The translations under genes and the position numbers were made by a program. From NCBI GenBank assembly GCA_002716165.1, contig PAZT01000025.1:1-33894 (forward strand): a stretch of DNA of 33,894 nucleotides, in the 5' to 3' direction. Source of the DNA: Deltaproteobacteria bacterium (GTDB taxonomy: Bacteria; SAR324; NAC60-12). Under the pieces are notes generated by a model. The model did no database searches. It saw nothing but the letters and a program-made list of their open reading frames with translations, and was not told the DNA's origin. Each line of letters opens with the position of its first letter. Within the stretch, counting starts at the first letter, position 1. Below, piece after piece: positions 8,335 to 16,305 of this stretch.

Positions 8335-9455
8335 CAATAGAATCGCTAGAGGGAATTAAAGTAGCATTAGTTCACGATTGGCTAAATGGAATGCGAGGTG
8401 GGGAAAAATGTCTAGAAGTACTATGTGAATTGTTCCCACATGCAGATCTCTACACTTTGATTCACGAGAAAGGTAAGCTTTCCAAGATAATAGAGTCTAT
8501 GAATATAAGAACCTCCTTCATACAATCGATGCCTTATGGTGTAAAAAAATACAGGCATTATCTCCCGCTTTTTCCTCTGGCGATAGAGCAGTTTAATTTG
8601 GATGGTTATGACTTGATAATAAGTTCTAGTCATTGCGTTGCTAAAGGTGTGAAACATAATGTCTCAAGCTATCATATTTCATATGTTCATACTCCAATGC
8701 GCTATGTATGGGATCAGTTTGATACATATTTCAGACAGTCTCGAACCTCTAAAATGGTTAGAATTGGTGCTGAAATTTCACGCTCATATTTACAGCAATG
8801 GGATAGAAAAACATCAAAAAGGGTAGATACTTTTATATGTAACAGCCAGAACGTAAGAAGTAAAATTCGCGACTATTACAATCGTGAATCTCAGGTTGTT
8901 TATCCTCCAGTAGATTTATCATTTTTTAAACCTGGTGGTTCAAAAGAGAATTTTTATCTGATGGTTGGTGCATTTGCTCCCAACAAAAGAGTCGACCTAG
9001 CTGTAAAAGCATTTAATCATCTAAAACTTCCCCTTAAAATTGCTGGAGGTGGTCAAGATGAAGCATATTGCAGATCTATTGCAGAAGATAATATACAATT
9101 TCATGGTACACTCTCAAACAATAAACTCTTAGAATTATATCAAAAAGCTAGAGCTCTAGTTTTTCCCGGAGAAGACGATTTTGGTATCACACCTTTAGAA
9201 GCTCAAGCATGCAATACTCCCGTTATAGCATACGCATCTGGAGGAGCATTAGAAACGGTGTCTGATCAAACTGGTATATTTTTCAGTGATCAAAACAAGG
9301 AAGCACTATGCGAAGCAGTTATGGAAATGGAACGTAGCTGGAAAAAATTTTCTCCAGACACATTTTGTAATCAAACAAAACTTTTTAGTCGAGAAGATTA
9401 CATAGAGCAAATGGCTACTAAAATTCAAAATGGATTCATGGAGTGGCAGAAATGA
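8331..9455 (+). CDS. Glycosyltransferase family 4 (GT-B fold)
   Basis: This 374-aa retaining glycosyltransferase probably adds a sugar (the mannosyl or rhamnosyl type is common in this subgroup) to a surface polysaccharide or lipid precursor on the cytoplasmic side. The N-terminal domain starts with VALVHDWLNGMRGGEKCLEVL, typical of WbaZ-like enzymes, and contains VHTPMRYVWD. The C-terminal domain has VVYPPVD, VGAFAPNKRVDLAVKAF, and the E-x7-E region FPGEDDFGITPLEAQA. The GTG start is preceded by GAGGAG at good spacing inside the upstream HAD gene, and the stop overlaps the next gene (ATGA). Donor and acceptor are unknown. Confidence 0.9.
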   Translation: MTIESLEGIKVALVHDWLNGMRGGEKCLEVLCELFPHADLYTLIHEKGKLSKIIESMNIRTSFIQSMPYGVKKYRHYLPLFPLAIEQFNLDGYDLIISSSHCVAKGVKHNVSSYHISYVHTPMRYVWDQFDTYFRQSRTSKMVRIGAEISRSYLQQWDRKTSKRVDTFICNSQNVRSKIRDYYNRESQVVYPPVDLSFFKPGGSKENFYLMVGAFAPNKRVDLAVKAFNHLKLPLKIAGGGQDEAYCRSIAEDNIQFHGTLSNNKLLELYQKARALVFPGEDDFGITPLEAQACNTPVIAYASGGALETVSDQTGIFFSDQNKEALCEAVMEMERSWKKFSPDTFCNQTKLFSREDYIEQMATKIQNGFMEWQK

Positions 9456-10219
9456 AAAGAAGTAGAATTATAAACTATATTTGTAGCTTCACAATATCTA
9501 CTATCATCCTCGGTCATTATAGTCTGCACTTCAACCAGACAGCTCATGCATTTTTTGAGGACCATTTAAGATATAAATTATTAAACTATTGGTATCCTAT
9601 GTTGAGTGAGCCTTCTCCGGAGAAGAGATTTCAAGCGTCAAGAGCCTTTTTGACTTATCCAGAATTGAGTTTGCCGTTGCTGCGGAATTCCATAATGAAT
9701 CAAGATTCTGAAAATGTGTCTAGGCAAATTGCAATGTTAATTGGGATCCTTGGAGATTCTACTGATGTGCCTCCTATGCTTAAGATCTGGAGAGGATTTG
9801 GAATTGATGAAAACTCGTCAATTTGGCTAGGAGCCATGCGACGTTTATATTGGAAAAGTAGAGGTGCCGTCTTAATAACTCCGATACTAAAAAGTATAAC
9901 TATTAATTTTGATGAAAATAGAGCTGAGAATGAAACAGAAAAAAAAGCAGTAAATATTTTTTTCAAGATTGCAAACCCTTCAATCACTCCCATATTTATT
10001 AAAGTGTCTTCAAATTTTTGGTTAACAATAACAGATGAAAATATTCCATCAAAATATTTCTGGATCCCGGCAGGCGGGAGAATTGAGTCACACATGAAGA
10101 CATACATATATCCTTCTTATAAGACAGATATGATCCGCCTCGATTTTAGGATTTGGGAAGTTGGAGTACCAGAAACTATTCTTCATCACACTGAAAAATT
10201 CTCTTTCCCATTTAAATAA
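9452..10219 (+). CDS. Exported hypothetical protein with HEAT-like helices
   Basis: I chose ATG at 9452 because it overlaps the glycosyltransferase stop (ATGA) and has GGAG 8 nt upstream; an in-frame GTG at 9443 is also possible. The N-terminus has a basic segment, a hydrophobic stretch and an AHA-type cleavage site before FFEDH, so export to the periplasm is likely. Residues from about 45 to 120 look like short HEAT-like helical repeats (a SPEKRFQASRAFL helix pair, then SRQIAMLIGILGDST). The last hundred residues look like a beta-sandwich. No family is recognised. It closes the HAD-GT4 cluster. Confidence 0.7.
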   Translation: MKRSRIINYICSFTISTIILGHYSLHFNQTAHAFFEDHLRYKLLNYWYPMLSEPSPEKRFQASRAFLTYPELSLPLLRNSIMNQDSENVSRQIAMLIGILGDSTDVPPMLKIWRGFGIDENSSIWLGAMRRLYWKSRGAVLITPILKSITINFDENRAENETEKKAVNIFFKIANPSITPIFIKVSSNFWLTITDENIPSKYFWIPAGGRIESHMKTYIYPSYKTDMIRLDFRIWEVGVPETILHHTEKFSFPFK

Positions 10220-10290
10220 ATCTCCAAAAATTAAATTTCTAATATTTACGTTGTTCTGAACAAAAAAGTCTGATTTCCATAATATTTTTC

Positions 10291-10319
10291 TTGATATAGT
10301 ACCGATTTAGTGCTATTTT
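10291..10319 (+). promoter_or_regulatory. Promoter with overlapping palindrome upstream of the Rrf2/isc operon
   Basis: TTGATA (10291-10296) and TATTTT (10314-10319) are spaced 17 nt apart, and TGC before the -10 gives an extended -10. The imperfect palindrome ATAGTAC, 7 nt, GTGCTAT (10296-10316, one mismatch) covers the spacer. Its ATAG...CTAT ends and size resemble IscR-type operators, so the Rrf2 protein encoded next may control its own operon. The pattern is seen; the regulation is inference. Confidence 0.55.
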
Positions 10320-10347
10320 TGTAAGTGGGCTAACAGAAATAGATACC

Positions 10348-10803
10348 ATGTTAAAATTATCAAAAAAAACAGATTACGCAATAATTTTACTTACCCATCT
10401 GGGTGAGGTTAATATTCCTGTGAGTGCTCATAATATAGCCAAAAATTACCAACTGCCTTACCCTATGGTTGCAAATATTCTAAAATTGCTGGTTTCATCC
10501 GGACTAATTAAATCGGCTAGAGGAAAGAATGGAGGTTATGTGTTGGCGAGACCTGCAGAAAGAATAGTTTTATCTGATATAATTAAAGTCACTGATAATC
10601 CTTTTACTTTAGTTGAATGCGCTCATGACGAGGATCTATGCAAAGTACAAAAGTGTTGTCCTACCAAGCATACATTAATTGCTTTACATAACAAAATTCA
10701 ACAATTTATTGAAGAAACTACTTTATCTACAATCATAAAAGACGCAAAATTAATTAAACCAATTTTTAAGGATTCTAAATATGAAATTACCCATTTATCT
10801 TGA
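10348..10803 (+). CDS. Rrf2-family Fe-S-sensing regulator (SUF/Isc regulator type)
   Basis: This 151-aa Rrf2-family transcription factor most resembles the regulators of Fe-S assembly operons. The winged helix-turn-helix spans about residues 25-70 (SAHNIAKNYQLPYPMVANIL, then the wing with RGKNGGYVLARP). The cluster-binding loop has C91, C98, C103 and C104 with H108 nearby, and the ECAHDEDLC...CCP layout matches the SUF-regulator branch more than E. coli IscR (C92, C98, C104). It overlaps iscS by 23 nt in another frame, so the two are translated together. The upstream promoter carries a palindrome suitable for autoregulation. Which apo or holo form binds DNA is not predictable. Confidence 0.85.
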   Translation: MLKLSKKTDYAIILLTHLGEVNIPVSAHNIAKNYQLPYPMVANILKLLVSSGLIKSARGKNGGYVLARPAERIVLSDIIKVTDNPFTLVECAHDEDLCKVQKCCPTKHTLIALHNKIQQFIEETTLSTIIKDAKLIKPIFKDSKYEITHLS

Positions 10804-11995
10804 TTATAACGCAACTACACCGGTTGATCCAAAAGTAGTGGATGCTATGGTGCCCTACTTTACAGAATCATATGGGAATGCAGCCAGCAGGAATCATTCA
10901 TTTGGCTGGCAAGTCGAAAAAGTAGTGGAAGATGCACGTGAGTTAATTGGAAAATTAATTTGTGCAGGTGGTAAAGAAATCGTTTTTACTAGCGGAGCCA
11001 CAGAATCAAACAATCTGGCCATTCTGGGAGCCGCAGAATTTTACAAAAAAAAAGGAAAACATATTATTTCCAGTCCAATTGAACATAAGGCTGTAATTGA
11101 CCCTTGTAATGCTTTAGAGCAGAACGGATACGAAATTACTTTTCTTGACGTGGATAAACATGGTTGCATTGACCTGAAACAGTTGGAAGAATCAATTCGG
11201 GAAGATACGATTTTAGTTTCTTTGATGGCAGGAAACAACGAAATCGGGACTCTCAATCCAATCTGGGAAATCGGCCAGATAACTCGAAAAAAAGATGTGC
11301 TTTTCCACACTGATGCAACACAATGTGTAGGAAAAATACCAATTGATGTTGAAAAAATGAACATTGATCTTCTTTCAATGACTGCACATAAGTTTTATGG
11401 CCCTAAAGGAATAGGCGCTTTGTACGTACGACGAAAAAAACCCCGTGTTAGATTATCCCCCATCATGTTCGGCGGAGGTCATGAAAGAGGAATGCGATCT
11501 GGCACCCTTAATGTCCCTGGAATAGTTGGATTTGCAAAAGCATTGGAACTATCAATCGAGGAAATGGCTTCTGAAGCAGAACGCTTGACCGGATTACGTC
11601 AAAGGCTTTTAGACCGTTTAAATTCTGAACTAGATTATATTTTTCTAAATGGCCATCCAACTGAAAGACTGCCAAATAACCTAAATGTCAGTTTTGGCTA
11701 CGTGGAGGGCGAAAGTCTAATGATGGGAGTAAATGAGCTTGCTGTCTCTTCAGGATCAGCATGCACTTCTGCTAGTCTAGAACCGTCTTATGTTTTACGA
11801 GCTCTGGGTGTTGGTGACGATCTAGCACATTCATCAATCCGTGTAGGAATGGGCAGATTCACAACCGTTGAAGAAATAGATTACGCTGCGGACAAAATGA
11901 TAGAAGCTGTAAAAAGGCTTCGTGAAATGTCTCCGCTATATGAAATGGTTAAAGACGGAGTGGATTTATCTACCGTACAATGGACATCCCATTAA
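10781..11995 (+). CDS. iscS: Cysteine desulfurase
   Basis: IscS is a PLP enzyme that takes sulfur from cysteine as a persulfide and passes it to IscU. The 404-aa length is standard. The family start LPIYLDYNATTPVDP is seen, and the PLP lysine lies in SMTAHKFYGPKG (Lys204). The mobile-loop cysteine is in SSGSACTSASLEPS (Cys328), the long-loop group I type. The C-terminal LSTVQWTSH end matches IscS rather than NifS or SufS, in keeping with IscU binding. Cysteine desulfurases can also supply selenium for selenophosphate in some bacteria, which may matter for the UGA-containing gene downstream (inference). It overlaps the regulator by 23 nt. Confidence 0.96.
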   Translation: MKLPIYLDYNATTPVDPKVVDAMVPYFTESYGNAASRNHSFGWQVEKVVEDARELIGKLICAGGKEIVFTSGATESNNLAILGAAEFYKKKGKHIISSPIEHKAVIDPCNALEQNGYEITFLDVDKHGCIDLKQLEESIREDTILVSLMAGNNEIGTLNPIWEIGQITRKKDVLFHTDATQCVGKIPIDVEKMNIDLLSMTAHKFYGPKGIGALYVRRKKPRVRLSPIMFGGGHERGMRSGTLNVPGIVGFAKALELSIEEMASEAERLTGLRQRLLDRLNSELDYIFLNGHPTERLPNNLNVSFGYVEGESLMMGVNELAVSSGSACTSASLEPSYVLRALGVGDDLAHSSIRVGMGRFTTVEEIDYAADKMIEAVKRLREMSPLYEMVKDGVDLSTVQWTSH

Positions 11996-12026
11996 GAAAA
12001 AAACCTTAACTTAAAAAAAGGAGTTT

Positions 12027-12413
12027 ATGGCTTATAGCGATAAAGTTATTGATCATTATAAAGACCCAAGAAATGTAGGAAGTCTGGATAAAAATGAAAA
12101 AAATACAGGCACTGGATTGGTAGGTGCACCAGAATGTGGTGATGTAATGAAACTTCAAATCCAAGTTAATCCAGATAACAATCAAATAGTTGATGCCAAA
12201 TTCAAAACATTCGGTTGCGGATCTGCAATTGCAAGTTCGAGCCTTGCGACTGAATGGGTCAAAGGCAAAAGTATAGATGAAGCAATGTCAATCAAGAACA
12301 CTGAAATTGTTGAGGAACTATCGCTGCCTCCAGTAAAAATTCACTGTTCAGTATTGGCCGAAGACGCAATAAAAGCTGCAATATCTGATTACAAAAAAAG
12401 AAGTGAAGGTTAA
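12027..12413 (+). CDS. iscU: Fe-S cluster assembly scaffold
   Basis: IscU is the scaffold on which [2Fe-2S] clusters are built before transfer by HscA/HscB. At 128 aa it has normal length. The three cluster cysteines are C37, C64 and C107, with D39 and H106 also conserved. The HscA-recognition motif LPPVK is at residues 100-104, matching the presence of hscBA in the operon. A strong AAGGAG ribosome site lies 5 nt before the ATG, one of the best in the window, which suggests high expression. It follows iscS by 31 nt. Confidence 0.97.
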   Translation: MAYSDKVIDHYKDPRNVGSLDKNEKNTGTGLVGAPECGDVMKLQIQVNPDNNQIVDAKFKTFGCGSAIASSSLATEWVKGKSIDEAMSIKNTEIVEELSLPPVKIHCSVLAEDAIKAAISDYKKRSEG

Positions 12414-12434
12414 GATATAGCGGATACTAAAGAT

Positions 12435-13049
12435 TTGACTTCTAAGTATATATTCTGCCAGTCATGCGGGGACTCATTGATAACACCACTTTTTTGTTTT
12501 TCCTGTAATTCCCTTCAGATGATTTCTGATGATATAGATCATTTTGAGTTGATGGGACTGCCCCAAAGTTTTGAAATTGATTCAGAAAAATTGGAAGATC
12601 TTTATCAAAACCTTTCATTGGAAATGCATCCAGATTTTTATGGAACATCCACTAAAGAAAAAAAAATTCTGAGCGAAAAATCTTCGGTTATGCTTAATGC
12701 CGCATACAGCACTTTGCGGGAACCAGTATCACGCGCACGATATTTAATGTCTATTTTAACTCGTGGGGTAAGCCTAAAAAAGGACGATTTACCTGAGGAT
12801 TTTTTACAGGAAATGTTTTCTTTACAGGAATCCCTAGATGAAATGCTTGAATCATGCGATCAATCAGCCTTATGCAAAATGAATGAGGACCTGCTTAAAA
12901 GGTCCAATTTAATCCAATCCAATTTTGCTTCTTTGTTTAAGAAACTAGAGACCTCACCAGAAAATACTGAAACCCTCCAGCAACTTCAAAAACATTTAAA
13001 TACAGAGCGTTATTTAAGACGTTTATTAGATCGCATAAACTCTAAATAA
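12435..13049 (+). CDS. hscB: HscB co-chaperone with N-terminal four-cysteine motif
   Basis: HscB is the J-domain co-chaperone that brings IscU to HscA. The J-domain starts near DHFELMGLPQSF and has the invariant HPD at residues 65-67 (MHPDFYG). A C-terminal three-helix domain follows, with the usual LQESLDEMLE pattern. The 204-aa protein is longer than E. coli HscB (171 aa) because of an N-terminal extension with CxxC at 8-11 and CxxC at 21-24, as in eukaryotic HSC20. The TTG start at 12435 follows iscU by 21 nt, lacks a good ribosome site and is uncertain, but it keeps the four cysteines. Confidence is high for the family, moderate for the start. Confidence 0.88.
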   Translation: MTSKYIFCQSCGDSLITPLFCFSCNSLQMISDDIDHFELMGLPQSFEIDSEKLEDLYQNLSLEMHPDFYGTSTKEKKILSEKSSVMLNAAYSTLREPVSRARYLMSILTRGVSLKKDDLPEDFLQEMFSLQESLDEMLESCDQSALCKMNEDLLKRSNLIQSNFASLFKKLETSPENTETLQQLQKHLNTERYLRRLLDRINSK

Positions 13050-13174
13050 GTCTGTAAGGACTCATAAAAGTTAAACATTAAACCAAATTATGGCACTGCA
13101 TAATTATAAAAAAATTTTAGTACTTGGTGTTTTAAAGATATCATTAGAAATTTTTAAGCGTCATAAAAATTAAA

Positions 13175-15001
13175 ATGGAACGTATAATCGGCATTGATTT
13201 AGGAACTACAAACAGTTTGGGAGCTACTGTTTATGAGGAAGGTCCAGAAGTAATTGAAGCTTCAGGAGAAAGCACAATAACCCCTTCGGTCTTATCTTTG
13301 ACAGATAAAGGATGGCTTGTTGGAGAGGAAGCATTGAATGATAGCATATCTAATCCTGATAAAACTATTTTCTCTGTTAAAAGGCTGATGGGTCGCAGTC
13401 TAAAAGATTTAGAGAATATTATAAATGAACTGCCATACAAAATTATAGAAGGACAGAGGCAGTTAATAAAAATCAAAATTGGAGAAAAGGAATACACTCC
13501 CCAAGAACTTTCAGCTGAAATACTTAAGAAAATAAAAATGAATGCTGAATCAGTTTTGGGAGAAACTATCAAAAAAGCTGTAATAACAGTACCTGCGTAT
13601 TTTGATGACGCGCAAAGACAAGCAACTCGTGATGCTGCAAGGTTTGCTGGAATGGAAGTAGCACGCATCATTAATGAGCCTACAGCAGCAGCTATAGCTT
13701 ATGGTCTTGATGAAAAAAAAGATGGATATATTGCAGTTTATGATTTAGGCGGAGGAACCTTTGATATTTCGATTCTTAAGTTATCAGGAAAAATATTTAA
13801 GGTTATTGCAACCCATGGCAACACGCAGCTAGGTGGAGATGATTTCGACAGCTTAGTAGCAAATGAAATAAAGAAACTTATTCAAAAAACACATCCAAAA
13901 TTAAAACTTAACGATCCGGAATCAAAGCAAATACTTAAAAAAACTGCTGAATCAATAAAAAAAGAACTTAGCTCTTCTACAGAAACATCTTACTCCATGA
14001 AATTACCTCATACAGAACTAACTTTTGATGGAAATTTTAAGCTTGAAGAGTTTGAAAATTTGATTGATCCAATGATTGAGCAAACATTGGAAAGTTGTAG
14101 CTATGTTTTGCGTGAAGCAAATCTTGCTGCTGATAAAATTAACGATGTAGTACTTGTTGGAGGATCAACAATTATTCCAAAAGTTCGCAAACGGATTGAG
14201 TCCTTTTTCCAAAAACCGCCCCATGTTGCAATAGACCCATATAAAGTTGTAGCTATGGGGGCCGGTATTCAAGGTCATTTGCTTGCCGGAGGAAGACGAG
14301 ATTTTTTACTGCTTGATGTTATTCCACTTGCACTTGGAATTGAAACTTTAGGAGGGACATTCAGCAAAATCATTACGGGCAACACAACTATACCTGCAGA
14401 GGAAAGTGAAACATTCACTACTAACGTCGATAATCAAACCTCCATTGAGGTCAATATTTATCAGGGTGAAAGAGAATTAATAAAGCATTGCCGTGCCCTC
14501 GGCCAGTTTAAATTAAGAGGCATACCACCAATGAAAAGTGGCTATCCTTTAGTACAAGTACAGTTCCGGGTAGATGCAAATGGAATTCTCACTGTTACTG
14601 CGAATGAAAAACGTAGTGGAGAAAAAGCTGAAATAGAAGTTATTCCATTTCACGGGTTAACTCAGTTCGAGATTGAAAACATTATCGAAGCTTCCTATGA
14701 GAATGCGGTTGATGATTTTAACCAAAGACAGCTTATAGAATTTTGTCAAACTGCTGAAAGGATTTTCAGGGGGATTGAACAAACATGGGAGGTCGCCGAA
14801 AATACTTTATCAAAAGATGATCGAGATGAGATACTTAAGCAAGTCGAATCAGTAAGACAAAGTATGCAGGGGCATGATGCTCAGGTGCTTAAAACCGAAC
14901 TTGATGTTCTTGGGAATCTTACAAGACCGTTGGCTGATAATGCCATGGGAAAAACGATTCTAACCGAATTAAAAGATAATGAAAATATGATACGAAAATA
15001 G
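13175..15001 (+). CDS. hscA: Hsp70-type chaperone for Fe-S transfer
   Basis: HscA is a specialised Hsp70 that uses ATP to release clusters from IscU. The 608-aa length fits HscA (about 616) rather than DnaK (about 638). The nucleotide-binding domain has IGIDLGTTNS at residues 4-13, AVITVPAYFDDAQRQATRDA, IINEPTAAAIAYGLDE and VYDLGGGTFD. The substrate domain contains LLLDVIPLALGIETLGG and the linker. The C-terminal lid is shorter and lacks the DnaK acidic tail. It lies 125 nt after hscB; the gap has no clear ribosome site. The usual next gene, ferredoxin, is not present: the next gene is a methyltransferase. Confidence 0.93.
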   Translation: MERIIGIDLGTTNSLGATVYEEGPEVIEASGESTITPSVLSLTDKGWLVGEEALNDSISNPDKTIFSVKRLMGRSLKDLENIINELPYKIIEGQRQLIKIKIGEKEYTPQELSAEILKKIKMNAESVLGETIKKAVITVPAYFDDAQRQATRDAARFAGMEVARIINEPTAAAIAYGLDEKKDGYIAVYDLGGGTFDISILKLSGKIFKVIATHGNTQLGGDDFDSLVANEIKKLIQKTHPKLKLNDPESKQILKKTAESIKKELSSSTETSYSMKLPHTELTFDGNFKLEEFENLIDPMIEQTLESCSYVLREANLAADKINDVVLVGGSTIIPKVRKRIESFFQKPPHVAIDPYKVVAMGAGIQGHLLAGGRRDFLLLDVIPLALGIETLGGTFSKIITGNTTIPAEESETFTTNVDNQTSIEVNIYQGERELIKHCRALGQFKLRGIPPMKSGYPLVQVQFRVDANGILTVTANEKRSGEKAEIEVIPFHGLTQFEIENIIEASYENAVDDFNQRQLIEFCQTAERIFRGIEQTWEVAENTLSKDDRDEILKQVESVRQSMQGHDAQVLKTELDVLGNLTRPLADNAMGKTILTELKDNENMIRK

Positions 15002-15078
15002 CAGTTGCTACTCCTGATTTAAAGTAGGCGTCTTTGAACTCTCCTGAAAACTTTTGAATAGTATTAAACAAACCAAAA

Positions 15079-15858
15079 ATGAGATTTAAGGCAAAATTTC
15101 ATAAAAATCCCAAATTTTTCAAAGATAACTTCTCTTCGCAATCTGCAAATTATGCAGCTTATAGACCCGGGTACCCTGAAAATCTTTTTCGCTTTCTCGC
15201 AGGCGAATGCCGTGAGTTTAAACTTGCCTGGGATGCAGGAACTGGTAACGGCCAGGCTGCAAAGAAACTTGCCTTACACTTTGAGAATGTATATGCAACT
15301 GATGCAAGTTCTATTCAGATTTTAAATGCTGTATCCGGCCCAAACATCACGTATGCCGTTTCAAACGAACAGGCACCTGCACTTAAAAGTCACTCAGTGA
15401 ATTTAATTTCCGTTGCACAAGCCCTACACTGGTTTGATACAGAAGTTTTTTATGCAGAAGCAGAACGAGTTCTAAAAAAACATGGTTTGATTGCATGCTG
15501 GTCATACAAGTTATTCCGAATTAATTCTGAAATTGATCGTGAAATTGATAAATTTTATTCTAACACATTAGGAAAATACTGGGATCCTGAACGTCGTCTA
15601 GTAGAAACATGCTATCGTACTTTATCTTTTCCATTTCGTGAGATAAGATCTCCAAGTTATAAAATGAAAGCGATTTGGAATTTTAAGAGTATGATAGGGA
15701 TACTTGGTAGTTGGTCAGCTGTTGCAAATTTTAAAAAGCGCGAAGGTTATGACCCTATTATACAAATTACAGAACGTTTAAGATCCGCTTGGGGGGATGT
15801 TGATCAAACTAAAGAAGTTTTTTGGGATATTTCTATGAGAGTAGGAAGGATTTTTTAA
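15079..15858 (+). CDS. Class I SAM-dependent methyltransferase
   Basis: This 259-aa enzyme has the Methyltransf_11 type fold and transfers a methyl group from S-adenosylmethionine to an unknown small substrate. Motif I is AWDAGTGNGQAAKKLA near residue 53-68, the second strand ends in VYATDASSIQI, and the YAVSNEQAPALKSHSVNLISVAQALHWFD stretch (motifs II-III with an HWFD signature) is typical of the UbiE-like trans-aconitate and TAM1-like group. The last third (KAIWNFKSMIGILGSWS and so on) is also typical of that group. It follows hscA by 77 nt with no recognisable ribosome site. A link to the Isc genes or the UGA-containing gene downstream is not shown. Confidence 0.85.
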   Translation: MRFKAKFHKNPKFFKDNFSSQSANYAAYRPGYPENLFRFLAGECREFKLAWDAGTGNGQAAKKLALHFENVYATDASSIQILNAVSGPNITYAVSNEQAPALKSHSVNLISVAQALHWFDTEVFYAEAERVLKKHGLIACWSYKLFRINSEIDREIDKFYSNTLGKYWDPERRLVETCYRTLSFPFREIRSPSYKMKAIWNFKSMIGILGSWSAVANFKKREGYDPIIQITERLRSAWGDVDQTKEVFWDISMRVGRIF

Positions 15859-15960
15859 ATTTTATTTAATTTGAATAAAACAAATTTAAAGAATTTGATT
15901 CTGAGATAAGATTTGGTTAAAATCCAATTTAGTAAATCATTTCATTATTTAAAAGGAATT

Positions 15961-16305
15961 ATGCGTAAAAAAATTAATTGGGGCTATTTCAGAAACGGTT
16001 GAAATTCCTGTAAACGGGCGCAAGAGGTTCTTGACGCAAAAAATATCTCTGTTGAAAATTATGTTATTGCAAATAAAGAAAAAATTGACAGCGACGCCGC
16101 ATGGGAATTACTTCAGTCTGCAAGTTTAGTTAGAACAGGCAAAGGTAAAAAAACAAACGTGTGGAATCCTACCATTGATCAAAAAGAAGAAATCCTTAGA
16201 GATGTGATTGGTCCTAGCGGCAACTTAAGAGCTCCTGCATGGAGATTAGGGACTGAGTTTATCGTGGGGTTTAACCCTGAACTTTATGAGGAGATGTTTG
16301 GCTAA
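15961..16305 (+). CDS. Probable ArsC/Spx-family selenoprotein with in-frame UGA (UxxC motif)
   Basis: Reading through one in-frame TGA at 16000-16002 (codon 14) gives a 114-residue protein with no other internal stop. The N-terminus reads INWGYFRNG-U-NS-CKRAQEVL: a beta strand, then U14-x-x-C17, then a helix, as at the CxxC of a thioredoxin fold. The C-terminus, NLRAPAWRLGTEFIVGFNPE, matches the ArsC/Spx pattern, with Pro92 near the active site. An AAAAGGAA ribosome site precedes the ATG by a few bases, and the stop is directly followed by the argC ATG. A SECIS-like hairpin lies 15 nt after the TGA. Sec insertion is the simplest reading, since the window uses TGA as a normal stop elsewhere. 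Redox role is likely; arsenate reduction is not established. A nonsense mutation is the alternative. Confidence 0.85.
16018..16037 (+). promoter_or_regulatory. SECIS-like hairpin downstream of the in-frame UGA
   Basis: GCG-CAAGA, loop GGT (16026-16028), TCTTG, bulged A (16034), CGC form an 8-bp stem with a GGU apical loop. The first loop G lies 24 nt after the last base of the TGA. Bacterial SECIS elements such as that of E. coli fdhF carry a GG/GU apical loop bound by SelB at about this distance, inside the coding sequence. Base pairs are seen directly; SelB binding is inference. Confidence 0.7.

Noticed and set aside
13090..13173. A 27-codon reading frame directly before hscA.
   Set aside because: It has no ribosome site and no recognisable family. 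Short AT-rich frames like this arise by chance, so I did not list it as a gene, though a leader peptide is not excluded.
16000..16002. The idea that TGA encodes tryptophan or glycine throughout this genome.
   Set aside because: Several genes here, including gltB, the HAD hydrolase and argC, end with TGA at the expected place, and tryptophan is encoded by TGG. A site-specific Sec reading is more economical.
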